From NCBI RefSeq assembly GCF_006352475.1, contig NZ_VCMZ01000003.1, positions 62,001-126,000 on the forward strand: DNA of 64,000 nucleotides, read 5' to 3'. How positions within the stretch are numbered: position 1 is the stretch's first letter; each line of letters begins with the position of its first letter. The notes below the pieces were generated by a model, which saw only the letters and a list, made by a program, of their open reading frames with translations, was not told where the DNA came from and searched no databases. The position numbers and the translations under genes were made by a program. The stretch is from Acinetobacter pullicarnis. GTDB lineage: Bacteria > Pseudomonadota > Gammaproteobacteria > Pseudomonadales > Moraxellaceae. Below, piece by piece: positions 16,998-26,182 of this stretch.

Positions 16998-17444
16998 TCA
17001 CAGAACCCTTATCCTATCAGGATTCTGCCTTCTTAAAATTGCCAAAATTTCCTTAAACTCTTCTTTTTTCCCAAAACCAATTAAACGCTGAATCGCCATT
17101 TGAACATAGTCTAAACCATAGCGAAATAAACTCATTGAGAGTCGTCCATGCTTCTTTATTTTTATCGCTTTTTTTTGATCATGTTGCCATTCACCCGTTA
17201 AGTAACACCAACAGAAGCTTATAGCTAACACCGCAATCAATTTTTTCACTCGTCTAGGGTCTGTCAAGCGCGTATTTTCAAGATTAAACCCGCGTCCTTT
17301 GAGACAACTGAATAAGGTTTCAATTTCCCAGCGTAATGCATAATCCTGAATAGCATTGGCATTAAACTGAGGAGAAACGACGAGTAAAAGCTCTCCATTT
17401 TCTAACTGTAGTGCACTTATATATAGTTTCACCCGACCAACCAA
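16998..17444 (-). CDS. ISAba1 transposase, second frame
   Basis: Carries the C-terminal IS4/DDE part, including the YREK-like region (ALRWEIETLFSCLKGRGFNL) with the catalytic glutamate. ISAba1 is known to encode its transposase in two frames. Its last 50 or so codons are duplicated in the right-hand remnant at 39538. Confidence 0.85.
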   Translation of the reverse strand: MVGRVKLYISALQLENGELLLVVSPQFNANAIQDYALRWEIETLFSCLKGRGFNLENTRLTDPRRVKKLIAVLAISFCWCYLTGEWQHDQKKAIKIKKHGRLSMSLFRYGLDYVQMAIQRLIGFGKKEEFKEILAILRRQNPDRIRVL

Positions 17445-17518
17445 AATCCGTCGTTTACGACATTCAATTTGACCAACTTTAAGATGGCGAAATAAATCAC
17501 TAATTTTATGATTCTTTC

Positions 17519-18088
17519 CTAAATGATTGGTGACAATGAAGTTTTTTTAACACGAATGCAGAAGTTGATGTCTTGTTCAATTAACCATGTAAACCACTGC
17601 TCACCGATAAACTCTCTGTCTGCGAACACATTCACAATACGGTCTTTACCAAAAATGGAGATAAAGCGTTGAATCAAAGCAATGCGCTCTTTCGTATCTG
17701 AATTTCCACGTTTATTAAGCAATGTCCAAAGGATAGGTATCGCTATTCCACGATAAACGATCGCGAGCATCAGGATATTAATATTTCGTTTTCCCCATTT
17801 CCAATTGGTTCTATCTAAAGTCAGTTGCACTTTGTCGAATGAAAATATATTGAAAATCAACCGAGAAATTTGACGATAATCGAAATACTGACCTGCAAAG
17901 AAGCGCTGCATACGTCGATAAAATGATTGTGGTAAGCACTTGATGGGCAAGGCTTTAGATGCAGAAGAAAGATTACATGTTTGCTTTAAAATAATCACAA
18001 GCATGATGAGCGCAAAGCACTTTAAATGTGACTTGTTCCATTTTAGATATTTGTTTAAGATAAGATATAACTCATTGAGATGTGTCAT
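17519..18088 (-). CDS. ISAba1 transposase, first frame (189 aa)
   Basis: 189 aa, as reported for ISAba1 ORF1. It has the first two acidic catalytic positions of the IS4 family (LTLDRTNWKWGK and VNVFADREFIGEQW). Together with the second frame it would make the functional enzyme. Confidence 0.88.
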   Translation of the reverse strand: MTHLNELYLILNKYLKWNKSHLKCFALIMLVIILKQTCNLSSASKALPIKCLPQSFYRRMQRFFAGQYFDYRQISRLIFNIFSFDKVQLTLDRTNWKWGKRNINILMLAIVYRGIAIPILWTLLNKRGNSDTKERIALIQRFISIFGKDRIVNVFADREFIGEQWFTWLIEQDINFCIRVKKTSLSPII

Positions 18089-18099
18089 AGTATTCGTCG

Positions 18100-18127
18100 T
18101 TAGAAAACAATTATTGTGACATTATTT
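18100..18127 (+). promoter_or_regulatory. ISAba1 outward promoter reading toward gor
   Basis: TTAGAA at 18100-18105 and TTATTT at 18122-18127 with a 16-bp spacer match the outward promoter described for ISAba1. It reads out of the element on the + strand, through the IS3 fragment toward gor at 18905. Confidence 0.65.
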
Positions 18128-18159
18128 CAATGAGTTATCTATTTTTGTCGTGTACAGAG

Positions 18160-18850
18160 CAAATACTTACAAGCTCAGGGCATAAAAATGAGTATGTACG
18201 CTGTACGTCAGATAAAAGCGCTGAACCACCTGTATTGTAAGCGACACAAGCGTTTTAAAAGGACTACGAATAGTGACCATAATCGAGCGATCTATGAAAA
18301 CCTGCTGGAGCAACAATTCTCAATGACTAGACCAAATCAAGCATGGTCAAGTGATATTACGTACATATGGACTGTTGAAGGATGGCTGTACTTAGCAGCG
18401 GTAAAAGACCTTTACACGAAGCAAGTGGTTGGCTATAGCTTAAATGAGCGCATGACAGCACAGCTTGTTTGTAATGCGCTAAATATGGCTATTCACAATC
18501 AAAAACCAACCAAAGAACTGATTGTGCATTCAGACAGAGGAAGTCAATATTGCAGCCATGAATATCGAAATATACTTGAGCAATATGGTTTTCAAGGTTC
18601 AATGAGCAAGCGCGGAGACTGTTACGATAATGCACCGATTGAAAGCTTTTGGGGAATACTGAAAAATGAGTTAGTGCATCATTACAACTATCAAACCAGA
18701 GAAGAAGCCAAAGCAGATATTATAAAATACATTGAATTATTTTATAATCATCGAAGAATTCAAAAGGGTTTGGGTTTTAAGACACCAAATCAAATGGCCG
18801 AAGACTTTTATAAGTTGGCTGCCTAGAATCTCCCAAGGGAAAGTCTCCTG
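18160..18850 (+). pseudogene. IS3-family OrfB, 5'-truncated by ISAba1
   Basis: The frame is open from the ISAba1 boundary (KYLQAQGIKMSMYAVRQIKA) to a stop at 18826. The rve core is present (WSSDITYIWTVEGWLYLAAV, VHSDRGSQYCS, CYDNAPIESFWGILKNE). The first third of OrfB and all of OrfA are missing. The IS end is around 18850. Confidence 0.82.
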
Positions 18851-18904
18851 ATAATTCAGCGTATATCATTAACTTTTTAAATCTAAAAAACAGGAATTTC
18901 ATTT

Positions 18905-20257
18905 ATGTCTAAACACTATGATTATATTGCGATTGGCGGAGGCAGTGGCGGTATTGCATCAGTCAATCGTGCTGCCATGTATGGTAAGAAATGTGCACTG
19001 ATAGAAATGGGTGATATTGGTGGAACCTGTGTCAACGTAGGATGTGTTCCTAAAAAAGTGATGTGGTATTCAGCTCAAATTGCCGATGCGATTCATAAAT
19101 ATGGTCCTGACTATGGCTTTAATACAGAATTGAAATCCTTTAACTGGAAGAAATTAGTTGAAAACAGACAAGCCTATATCAGCCGAATACATACATCGTA
19201 TGACACAGGACTAGCTAAAAATAATGTTGATGTCATTCGAGGTTTTGCAAAATTTTTAGATGCTCAAACAATTGAAGTAAATGGTGAAACGTACACAGCT
19301 GACCATATTTTAATTGCTACGGGGACTCAAGCATTCAAACCTGAAATTGAAGGTGCTGAATATGGTATTGATTCCAATGGTTTCTTCGGATTAGAACACT
19401 TACCGAAGCGGACTGCTATTGTTGGTTCTGGCTATATTGCTGTGGAATTGGCAGGTGTTCTTAATGCATTGGGTTCGAATGTACAATTATTTATTCGTAA
19501 ACATCAGCCTTTGCGTGGATTAGATCATTTCCTTGGTAAAACACTATTAGAGAATATGCGCAGTGAAAATATTAACGTGCATACTCATAGTCAGATTAAC
19601 AAAGTGACTAAAGTTCAAGATAACTCACTTGTATTACACCTAGAAGATGGTACAGAACATAGTGTAGATTGCTTGATTTGGGCAATTGGTAGAAAACCTG
19701 CAACTGAAGCGATCAATCTTAATAAGACTCAAGTTCAATTGAACGAGAATCGCTTTATTCATGTTGATGCATATCAAAATACAACACAGTCTGGCATTTA
19801 TGCAGTGGGTGATATTACAGGTAAAGTCGAGTTAACACCTGTTGCTGTGGCAGCGGGTCGAAGACTGTCTGAACGTTTATTTAACAATAAGCCAAATGAA
19901 CATTTAGATTATGAAAATATTCCGACTGTGGTGTTTAGTCACCCACCTATTGGAACAGTTGGATTAACCGAAGATCAAGCCATAGAAAAATTTGGTAAAG
20001 ATGCCATCAAAATTTATAGTTCTTCCTTTACATCCATGTATACAGCGATAACAGAACATCGACAACTCACAAAAATGAAATTAATTTGTGTAGGAACTGA
20101 TGAGAAAGTGGTCGGAATTCATGGTATTGGATACGGTATGGATGAAATTCTGCAAGGCTTTGCTGTTGCTTTAAAAATGGGAGCAACTAAAAAAGACTTC
20201 GATAACACTTTAGCAATTCATCCGACTTCTGCTGAAGAATTCGTCACAATGCGTTAA
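18905..20257 (+). CDS. gor: Glutathione-disulfide reductase
   Basis: 450 aa, standard length. FAD-binding [14 protein letters not shown] at the N-terminus; redox-active disulfide [13 protein letters not shown] (about residues 38-50); NADPH-binding [13 protein letters not shown] (about 175-187); second FAD motif [11 protein letters not shown]-terminal interface motif with the catalytic base HPTSAEE. It reduces oxidised glutathione with NADPH in the cytoplasm. Its low GC and codon use fit Acinetobacter, unlike the redox genes at 29-38 kb in the same transposon. An SD-like AGGAATTTC precedes the ATG. It may be driven by the ISAba1 outward promoter. Confidence 0.93.
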   Translation: MSKHYDYIAIGGGSGGIASVNRAAMYGKKCALIEMGDIGGTCVNVGCVPKKVMWYSAQIADAIHKYGPDYGFNTELKSFNWKKLVENRQAYISRIHTSYDTGLAKNNVDVIRGFAKFLDAQTIEVNGETYTADHILIATGTQAFKPEIEGAEYGIDSNGFFGLEHLPKRTAIVGSGYIAVELAGVLNALGSNVQLFIRKHQPLRGLDHFLGKTLLENMRSENINVHTHSQINKVTKVQDNSLVLHLEDGTEHSVDCLIWAIGRKPATEAINLNKTQVQLNENRFIHVDAYQNTTQSGIYAVGDITGKVELTPVAVAAGRRLSERLFNNKPNEHLDYENIPTVVFSHPPIGTVGLTEDQAIEKFGKDAIKIYSSSFTSMYTAITEHRQLTKMKLICVGTDEKVVGIHGIGYGMDEILQGFAVALKMGATKKDFDNTLAIHPTSAEEFVTMR

Positions 20258-20324
20258 TCATTGATCATCTAAAAGAGCATTTATTTATATATTTGCTCTT
20301 ATTTTTATATTCTATATCCAAATT

Positions 20325-20400
20325 ATGAACTTTCAACAACTTAGAATTATTAGAGAACTCACTCAACATAATCTCAATTTATCACAAACAGCACATGCTC
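20325..20400 (+). pseudogene. LysR-family (CysB/Cbl-like) regulator, N-terminal fragment
   Basis: The frame reads MNFQQLRIIRELTQHNLNLS QTAHA, the start of the winged-helix domain of CysB-type LysR regulators, and is cut at 20401 by an IS5-family element. About 25 of some 300 residues remain, so it has no function. In CysB relatives this controls sulfur assimilation. Confidence 0.65.
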
Positions 20401-21439
20401 GGCTTTGTTGCACAAAGATTTGAAATGCAAAGCGCCCCTAATTGAGCCAAATTTAAGGCGTAACTTGGGTAAGTGGTCGACCTAATTCCGTAAATCTGTT
20501 AAGGACTGCTACACGTGCATGGATCTCATTCACTTGGCTATCAAAACTCCTTGCACTGAGTTTATCTCCTAATAATTTGATGCAATGCATCTTAGTTTCA
20601 ACCAAACTTCGCCGATGATAGCCTGACCATTTTTTCCATAGTGTCGTGCCTAAACGTTTAATTGTTCGAAGTAATTCATTTCGCTCTAGCGAGCTACTCT
20701 TTGTATCTTTCCATGGTTTCGCATTTTTTCTAGGTGGAATCACCGCATGCGCTTGCCGATCTGCAATGACCTGACGGCATTGCTTGGTGTCATAAGCTCC
20801 ATCGGTATAAACAGAGTTAATCCGCTCATCTTGTGGAATCTGATTAAGTAAATCACCAAGCACCTGTGAATCACTGACATTATTGGTTGTAAGCTGAACT
20901 GCTCGTATTTGCAGGGTTTTAGCATCTATACCAATATGAAGTTTACGCCATTGGCGACGATATTCAGGTCCATGTTTCTTGCGTTTCCATTCGCCCTCAC
21001 CTAGAAACTTCATGCCTGTAGAGTCCATGAGTAGATGCAGCCCATCGCTACTTTTTTGGTAGCTGATTACAATATCAATATGCTTTTGTCTTCTACAAAG
21101 CGTGGTGTAATCTGGAGCTATCCAATTTAATCCGCAAAGTTTAATCAGACTTTGCACAAAGCCAGTGACCATACGTAAAGACAGACGGAATAAGGATTTA
21201 ATCATTAAGCAGCATTGGATGGCTGCGTCGGAGTAGGTTTGATTTCGCCCTTGTTTGCCTTTTGATGGCGCATACCATTGCGTAGCAGGATCAAACCAAA
21301 TGGCAATATTTCCGCGACTCATGAGTGCTCGGTTATATGCGGGCCAATTGGTTGTGCGGTAGATTTTGTGTGTAGGCTTCTTCATTTGAAAATTATATCG
21401 CTGAAAAACCCTTTACAGATAGGTTTGTGCAACAAAGCC
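20401..21439 (-). mobile_element. IS5-family (IS903-group-like) insertion sequence
   Basis: 1039 bp with ends GGCTTTGTTGCACAAA and TTTGTGCAACAAAGCC. One intact transposase gene. The 9-bp flanks differ (CACATGCTC vs GTTTCCGAG), so sequence to one side was lost or rearranged. Degraded relatives of its end are seen at 47815-47927 and about 62565-62720. Confidence 0.9.
20453..21385 (-). CDS. IS5-family transposase
   Basis: 310 aa. N-terminal WPAYNRALMSRGNIAIWFDP region, then the DDE catalytic core: LLMDSTGMKFLGEGEWKRKK (Asp), VYTDGAYDTKQCR (Asp) and SLVETKMHCIKLLGDKL (Glu) as in IS903/IS5-type enzymes. Intact. Confidence 0.92.
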   Translation of the reverse strand: MKKPTHKIYRTTNWPAYNRALMSRGNIAIWFDPATQWYAPSKGKQGRNQTYSDAAIQCCLMIKSLFRLSLRMVTGFVQSLIKLCGLNWIAPDYTTLCRRQKHIDIVISYQKSSDGLHLLMDSTGMKFLGEGEWKRKKHGPEYRRQWRKLHIGIDAKTLQIRAVQLTTNNVSDSQVLGDLLNQIPQDERINSVYTDGAYDTKQCRQVIADRQAHAVIPPRKNAKPWKDTKSSSLERNELLRTIKRLGTTLWKKWSGYHRRSLVETKMHCIKLLGDKLSARSFDSQVNEIHARVAVLNRFTELGRPLTQVTP

Positions 21440-21589
21440 GTTTCCGAGACATTGCCTTGATTGGCTTCAATTAATTTGATGGCTTCAGCTTTAAATTCTG
21501 TGGTGTAAGTCTTGTGTTTCTTGCTCATGGTAAACTCCTGATGAGTGTGTTTAGTTTACCAAGTTAAAACCTCCTGTTTTTTCAGCACA
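21440..21589 (-). mobile_element. IS3-family-like element, 5' remnant
   Basis: A start (MSKKHKTYTTEFKAEAIKLI) with an SD (CAGGAG) reads on the minus strand and is cut by the IS5 element at 21439. The terminus TGTGCTGAAAAAACAGGAGG ends at 21589, right against the tra block. Confidence 0.7.
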
Positions 21590-21989
21590 CATCATCCTGA
21601 CCTAGAAACATCCCGTCGCAACCCGTTATCTGGTTTGGCTCCTTGGTGCTCCACGACACCAGGAACATCACGCGGCAATAGCACTTCACTTCCGTGGGTG
21701 AGCTGAACCACACCGAGTTTGGACAGCGCTCGCAAACGGTTCTGGCTTTCGGGCGGCGGCTTGCGTCCAACTCTTGCAACACCAGGCTTTGCGGTTCCTC
21801 CAGGGGAGCGAACGGTGACTCGTCCACTGGTTGCTGTTCCAGCTCGTCCAGAAAGCCCGGTTCCAATGGTTCGTCCCCGAACTCCAGCACCTCGCCCGGC
21901 TCCGGTGGTTCGTCCGCCCCTGGCGGCGTTGAGTCCATCGACGCCAGCGCCTGCGCCAGCAGCTCGTCCTCTGTCAGTTCTTCCGACAT
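21582..21989 (-). CDS. traH: TraH-like acidic protein, overprinted within traI
   Basis: 135 aa, lying inside the 3' end of traI in another frame on the same strand. The product is strongly acidic (MSEELTEDELLAQALASMDS ... PPEPGEVLEFGDEPLEP), as is TraH of IncP plasmids, which is also encoded within traI and helps stabilise the relaxosome. A good SD (AAGGAGAGAAGC) precedes the ATG. The C-terminus (QDDVC) runs into the IS remnant at 21589, so the natural end is probably altered. Confidence 0.75.
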   Translation of the reverse strand: MSEELTEDELLAQALASMDSTPPGADEPPEPGEVLEFGDEPLEPGFLDELEQQPVDESPFAPLEEPQSLVLQELDASRRPKARTVCERCPNSVWFSSPTEVKCYCRVMFLVSWSTKEPNQITGCDGMFLGQDDVC

Positions 21990-23667
21990 TGCTTCTCTCC
22001 TTCTCTATTGCTTGTTGCAGTGATTGACGACGCTGCTCTAGGGCTGGATCGTCGAACTTGATTGGCAGGCTTCTAATTGCCGCCGTTTGTGCAACCAGCT
22101 CCTTAAACTGATCGGAGCCGGTGATTGTGATTTTTTCCCCATAGCGCGCAGCGGCCATCCGCAAGGCAGTCTCAATGCCGTCAAAGTTGGCCCCTCTGGA
22201 TAGTTGAAGTTTGCTGCCGTCATCCCGGATTGCGGATGCTCCCGCACGGTAGATAACGGTGCCTTCTTTCGTGATGTGGTCTTGCTCAATCGGAGCGGCC
22301 TTGGCTGGCTGCTTTTGCCCTTCAGCTGCAACCGCATCCCCCTGCAACCCCTTCACTCCTGGACGTGCGCGAAGCGCTTTCAGGGCGTCCTGGTCTCCAT
22401 CCAGGGCCTTTGCTTGAAGCCAGTCAGCCCACTGCCGCGCCTTGCGTGACGTGTTGATATTTTCAATGGCTTTGATGTGCTCGGCGCGCAGGCTAGTTAC
22501 TTGCTCCTGGAGCGATTTGCTTGTGCTTGCATAAAGCAGCTTCTTCGTCAGGCCAGGGGTGGCCATCAGCTTGATTGAAGAGCGCTTTAGCTTGGCCACA
22601 TTCTTGGCATGCTCAATCGCCCTGTCGCGGCGATCACGGGCCGCTGCCAGCTCCTTGGCCTTCGTATGCCGTACTGCGTTCTGCTCGTCACGGAAGCGCG
22701 CATAAAGCTCTGTGGTATCTGACTTGTGCCCTACAGGATTTTTCTCATAGCGCTTGCCACTGTCGATCTGGATAGATTGCAGGGTGGACAAGCCGCGTAG
22801 CCGGTTTTTACTGGCGGGTGGCGGGCTACGCCCTACCCGCCCGACTCCCGGCTTACGCGGGTGTGGCTTGCCTTGTTTGAGTGAGGCCCGGGTTTGCTGA
22901 CGTTGATTCTCGAACGCCCCAAGGCGTTCCTCTAGCTTGCTTTTGGACAGGTCACGGGCGACGGTGCTGGCCTTGACCATCGTGCCGGCCTGGTCGGTTA
23001 TTACCAACCCATTGCCGCGCTCGCGTAGCTCCAAACCATTTTCGTGCAGCACCTGGTGCAACTCATTCCAACTCTTCGCGCCCTGGACTTGCTCCAAGCA
23101 TTCGCGGCGCACCCAGCTAAGCAGGCTCTCGATGCCGGCGTGCTGCTCCATGTCGTTGGCCCGGCATTCGCTCACGCCTTTTTTACGGGCGTGGTTTACC
23201 TGCTGCAATCCGTGCTCAAGCTCCAAGCGGGCGCATATATCGCCCAGCGTCTTGAAGTCTCGATATGGCTCATGGAGCGTGTGGCGCTCAGGGTGAATCT
23301 TGTTGATCGCAATGTGGATGTGCAAACAGTCAGTGTCGTTATGCACAGCACTGACACGCTGATGATTTTGATAGCCGATTGCGCTGCACACGCGATCTTC
23401 AATGTCGCGCAGCACTTCGCTTGAAGGTTGCTCTCCCGGCGCGAGACTTATCAGCAAGTGATAGGTCTTATCGCCTTCGGCACGGGTGTTGATCTTCTGA
23501 GTGTGCAGAACCTCATGCACCGCCCATGAAAGTTCTTCGGTCTGGCAATTGGTGACACGAACCTGACCGACCCGCTCATTGATTCCCTGGCTGCTGGTGA
23601 TGTATTTCACCAGCCCGGCGAAGCTGCTCTTCTTCGCCGAGTTCATTGGAATGCGCTTGGCGATCAT
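21592..23667 (-). CDS. traI: TraI-type relaxase (MOBP, IncP-like)
   Basis: 691 aa, near the IncP TraI length (about 730). The N-terminal relaxase domain has Tyr22 (LVKYITSSQG) in the position of the RP4 nicking tyrosine, and the metal-binding histidine motif HNDTDCLHIHIAINKIHP. The C-terminal half is low-complexity, Arg/Gly-rich, with two copies of a PGVxRVGRxPPPxSxNRLRxL motif. It nicks oriT at 24207 and leads the strand into a recipient. It is GC-rich compared with the backbone. The stop lies 3 bp from an IS remnant. Confidence 0.92.
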   Translation of the reverse strand: MIAKRIPMNSAKKSSFAGLVKYITSSQGINERVGQVRVTNCQTEELSWAVHEVLHTQKINTRAEGDKTYHLLISLAPGEQPSSEVLRDIEDRVCSAIGYQNHQRVSAVHNDTDCLHIHIAINKIHPERHTLHEPYRDFKTLGDICARLELEHGLQQVNHARKKGVSECRANDMEQHAGIESLLSWVRRECLEQVQGAKSWNELHQVLHENGLELRERGNGLVITDQAGTMVKASTVARDLSKSKLEERLGAFENQRQQTRASLKQGKPHPRKPGVGRVGRSPPPASKNRLRGLSTLQSIQIDSGKRYEKNPVGHKSDTTELYARFRDEQNAVRHTKAKELAAARDRRDRAIEHAKNVAKLKRSSIKLMATPGLTKKLLYASTSKSLQEQVTSLRAEHIKAIENINTSRKARQWADWLQAKALDGDQDALKALRARPGVKGLQGDAVAAEGQKQPAKAAPIEQDHITKEGTVIYRAGASAIRDDGSKLQLSRGANFDGIETALRMAAARYGEKITITGSDQFKELVAQTAAIRSLPIKFDDPALEQRRQSLQQAIEKERSNVGRTDRGRAAGAGAGVDGLNAARGGRTTGAGRGAGVRGRTIGTGLSGRAGTATSGRVTVRSPGGTAKPGVARVGRKPPPESQNRLRALSKLGVVQLTHGSEVLLPRDVPGVVEHQGAKPDNGLRRDVSRSG

Positions 23668-23701
23668 CTGCCCGCGCCTTTTTTAGCGGCTAAAAAAAGA
23701 C

Positions 23702-24058
23702 TCATGCTTTCTTTGCCAGCTCTAAAAGAGCTGCCTGCGTTTCACCGATCCTGTCCAGGACAACCCGGATGGTTCTGTGCAACTGCTCTTCCTCAATCCC
23801 TGCAAGTCGCTTGTCGCTCACAAGCCACATTTTCAGAAGCCCGCCTAAGCGGCCTTGATCGGCATTGACCTTGGCCAACTCCAGGACAAGGCGACTGTCG
23901 ATCACGCTTTGCAGCTCATAGCCAAGGCCGACCGCCCGCATGTAAGCCGCAACGGACTTACCAGCAGCGCGGGCGCTGTCCTCAATTTTTGCTTTTTCTT
24001 CTGGCAGGACAGGCACCCGTAAATGGGTGTCCTTCCTGGTGATTTTCTTATCGTCCAT
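23702..24058 (-). CDS. traJ: TraJ-like oriT-binding relaxosome protein
   Basis: 118 aa. Ribbon-helix-helix-type N-terminus (DTHLRVPVLPEEKAKIEDSARAAGKSVAAY) as in TraJ/MobC accessory proteins that bind the oriT inverted repeat and load the relaxase. It is upstream of traI on the same strand and diverges from traK across oriT, the IncP arrangement. Confidence 0.87.
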   Translation of the reverse strand: MDDKKITRKDTHLRVPVLPEEKAKIEDSARAAGKSVAAYMRAVGLGYELQSVIDSRLVLELAKVNADQGRLGGLLKMWLVSDKRLAGIEEEQLHRTIRVVLDRIGETQAALLELAKKA

Positions 24059-24159
24059 CCCGCTTTCCTTTGCGGCTTTGCCTCTGCTTCTGACGGCGGT
24101 AGCCGTCCAGCCTCGCAGAGCAAGATGCCCCGTTGAGTGCGAAGCGCGAATAAGGGCAA

Positions 24160-24208
24160 GTGAAGATAGTTAACCGGCTTGCCGGTTAGCTAACTTCACT
24201 TATCTTGC
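24160..24208 (+). other. oriT: oriT of IncP/MOBP type
   Basis: A 19-bp imperfect inverted repeat (24160-24178 and 24181-24199, GTGAAGATAGTTAACCGGC and its near complement) is followed by ACTTATCTTGCCC. The segment TATCTTG|C at 24201-24208 corresponds to the IncP nick region (TATCCTG|C). It lies between divergent traJ and traK. The remaining non-coding bases 24059-24403 hold the two promoters by inference. Confidence 0.82.
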
Positions 24209-24403
24209 CCGGCTCTTCGAGCCGTTTAACGCCAGGTGAGTATCGCATACAAAGCCGATTGATCCACCTCTAGGCAACGATAAAACGCAGATTAACAACG
24301 GATATAGTGAAATCGCGCAGAATCGGGCTAGAATGGGGCGTGCAAGGCTTCAATCGGTTTAGAATCGGCTTTAAATCGGGGTAATGATGGGTATGGAATC
24401 GAC

Positions 24404-24832
24404 ATGGCTAAGAGCGGCAAAAGCCTTTCTGAGCGCATAGCAGAACGTGCGCAGAAGAAGAAACAGCCAGGCCGAGCGGGTAAAAATCGGGCGGCATTTC
24501 TGGCTGTTCGGGATGAAGTACGGCAGGCCCTCGATGACGGATGGCCTGTAAAAGACGTTTGGGAAACGCTCTATGAAGAAGGTGCTATTGCCTTCCGATA
24601 TGACGCTTTCATTGGGTACGTCAAGAAGCTGATTCGTCAGCCGGCAACTGTCACCCTACCCGTACCAGTAGTGCAGGAAGCTCCAGCCAGGCCAGCAACA
24701 CCGGCCAAAACACCAGCGGCCAAACCGAAGCCAACACCAGCGCCGACCACTCCTGCGCCGGTCGTAACCAAGCCGAGCACACCGGCCAGCTTCTCGTTTG
24801 ACTCAACTCCAAGGAAAGAGGATTTACTCTAA
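24404..24832 (+). CDS. traK: TraK-like oriT-binding protein
   Basis: 142 aa. Basic N-terminus (MAKSGKSLSERIAERAQKKK) with a helical DNA-binding region, then a Pro/Ala-rich tail (TPAAKPKPTPAPTTPAPVVT). IncP TraK wraps oriT DNA and stimulates nicking. Its stop overlaps the traL ATG. Confidence 0.82.
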   Translation: MAKSGKSLSERIAERAQKKKQPGRAGKNRAAFLAVRDEVRQALDDGWPVKDVWETLYEEGAIAFRYDAFIGYVKKLIRQPATVTLPVPVVQEAPARPATPAKTPAAKPKPTPAPTTPAPVVTKPSTPASFSFDSTPRKEDLL

Positions 24833-25557
24833 TGGCAAAGATCCACATGGTTCTCCAGGGCAAGGGCGGCGTCGGCAAGTCCGTGATCGCTGCTCTGATC
24901 GCTCAATACAAAGCAAGCAAGGGCCAGGCTCCCTTGTGCCTCGACACTGATCCGGTCAACTCGACATTCCACGGCTACACGTCTCTGAATGTTCGCCGCC
25001 TCCAGATAATGGATGGCGATGAAATCAACTCGCGCAACTTCGATAGCCTGGTCGAACTGATCGCACCGTCAAAAGATGACGTTGTGATCGACAACGGGGC
25101 CAGCTCCTTCGTGCCCCTCTCCCACTACCTGGTAACGAACCAGGTGCCGGCATTGCTGCACGAAATGGGGCATGAGCTGGTTGTTCACACCGTCATCACG
25201 GGGGGCCAGGCGCTGGTCGATACCCTGAGCGGGTTCGCCCAGCTCGCCAGCCAGTTCCCGGCCGAGGCCCGTTTCGTGGTCTGGCTCAACCCGTATTGGG
25301 GGCCGATTGAGCATGAGGGCAAGACATTCGAGCAATTGAAGGCATACACGGCGAACAAGGCTCGGGTTGCCGCCATCATTCAAATCCCCGATTTGAAAAA
25401 GGAAACTTACGGCCAAGACCTGAGCGACATGCTCCAGGATCGCCTGACTTTCGATGACGCACTGGCCCTGGAATCGCTGACGATCATGACGCGCCAGCGC
25501 CTCAAGATCATCAAGGGCCAAATCTACGCACAGCTTGAAAATGTGCCCGTTCTGTAA
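24832..25557 (+). CDS. traL: TraL-like ParA-type ATPase
   Basis: 241 aa with a deviant Walker A (QGKGGVGKSVIAAL) at the N-terminus and LCLDTDPVN as the second box. This is the TraL protein of IncP transfer regions, whose exact role is unknown. It sits between traK and traM, as in RP4 tra1. Confidence 0.88.
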   Translation: MAKIHMVLQGKGGVGKSVIAALIAQYKASKGQAPLCLDTDPVNSTFHGYTSLNVRRLQIMDGDEINSRNFDSLVELIAPSKDDVVIDNGASSFVPLSHYLVTNQVPALLHEMGHELVVHTVITGGQALVDTLSGFAQLASQFPAEARFVVWLNPYWGPIEHEGKTFEQLKAYTANKARVAAIIQIPDLKKETYGQDLSDMLQDRLTFDDALALESLTIMTRQRLKIIKGQIYAQLENVPVL

Positions 25558-25568
25558 GAGGTGGCGCT

Positions 25569-26003
25569 GTGAGTGATCCGGTAGATGAGCTGATTAAAGA
25601 AATCGCGGTTAAGCACAACATCGCCGTCTCCCGTGACGATCCGATCATGGTGCTCCACACGATCAACGAGCGCTTAATGCGAGACTCTGCGAAGGCCCAA
25701 CAGGACATGCTGGACACCTTCAAGGAAGAACTAGAAAGCATTGCCTTCCGGTGGGGTGCTGATGCAAAGGAAAAAGCCGAGCGCATCCTAAACGCTGCAC
25801 TGACGGCAAGTCGGGAAACGATGGCCAAGGTAATGCAGGACAGCGCGAAGGCAACGGCTGATGCCGTCAAAGCCGAGGTAGATGCAGCCCTCCGCCGTGT
25901 GACCGCCCCTGTTGAAGATGCCACGCGAATCGCTCGACTCAATATCGCGGCCGCTTGCCTGGCCTTCGCGGCTGCTGCAATAGTCCTATTTGCGTCCTTG
26001 TGA
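25569..26003 (+). CDS. traM: TraM-like transfer protein
   Basis: 144 aa. A long helical stretch (coiled-coil-like, residues 35-115) ends in a C-terminal hydrophobic segment (LNIAAACLAFAAAAIVLFAS), so it is probably membrane-anchored. It is last in traKLM and followed by a strong terminator. No mating-pair formation genes follow, so the block can only be mobilised by a helper. Confidence 0.83.
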   Translation: MSDPVDELIKEIAVKHNIAVSRDDPIMVLHTINERLMRDSAKAQQDMLDTFKEELESIAFRWGADAKEKAERILNAALTASRETMAKVMQDSAKATADAVKAEVDAALRRVTAPVEDATRIARLNIAAACLAFAAAAIVLFASL

Positions 26004-26017
26004 GTTGAGCCCCCACT

Positions 26018-26045
26018 AAAAACCCCGCCGAGGCGGGGTTTTTTT
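26018..26045 (+). terminator. Terminator after traM
   Basis: GC-rich stem AACCCCGCC / GGCGGGGTT with a short loop and a T-run. Confidence 0.88.
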
Positions 26046-26182
26046 ATGGCTATGTCCCAATACCGTGTTGCAAGGATGTTGCCGCTGACCGAAAACTGAC
26101 CCAGTAGAGGCTGTTCTGCCGACTGAAAACTGACCCAGGTGTTCAACTGCTTCTGCTCAATTTTTGAGCAGGAGAACACAGG

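Larger units (their letters stand above)
16980..18159 (-). mobile_element. ISAba1 (IS4 family), complete
   Basis: 1180 bp, the known ISAba1 length, with the ISAba1 terminal sequence CTCTGTACACGACAAATTTC at 16980 and its counterpart (GTCGTGTACAGAG) ending at 18159. Two transposase frames are on the minus strand. Only its outer (3') edge carries the AAATTCGGA duplication; its inner edge abuts an interrupted IS3-family orfB. Confidence 0.92.

Noticed and set aside
20325..20400. LysR gene as regulator of gor
   Set aside because: Only about 25 codons remain before the IS5 element, so it cannot make a regulator.
20401..21439. 9-bp duplication around the IS5 element
   Set aside because: The flanking 9-mers CACATGCTC and GTTTCCGAG do not match.
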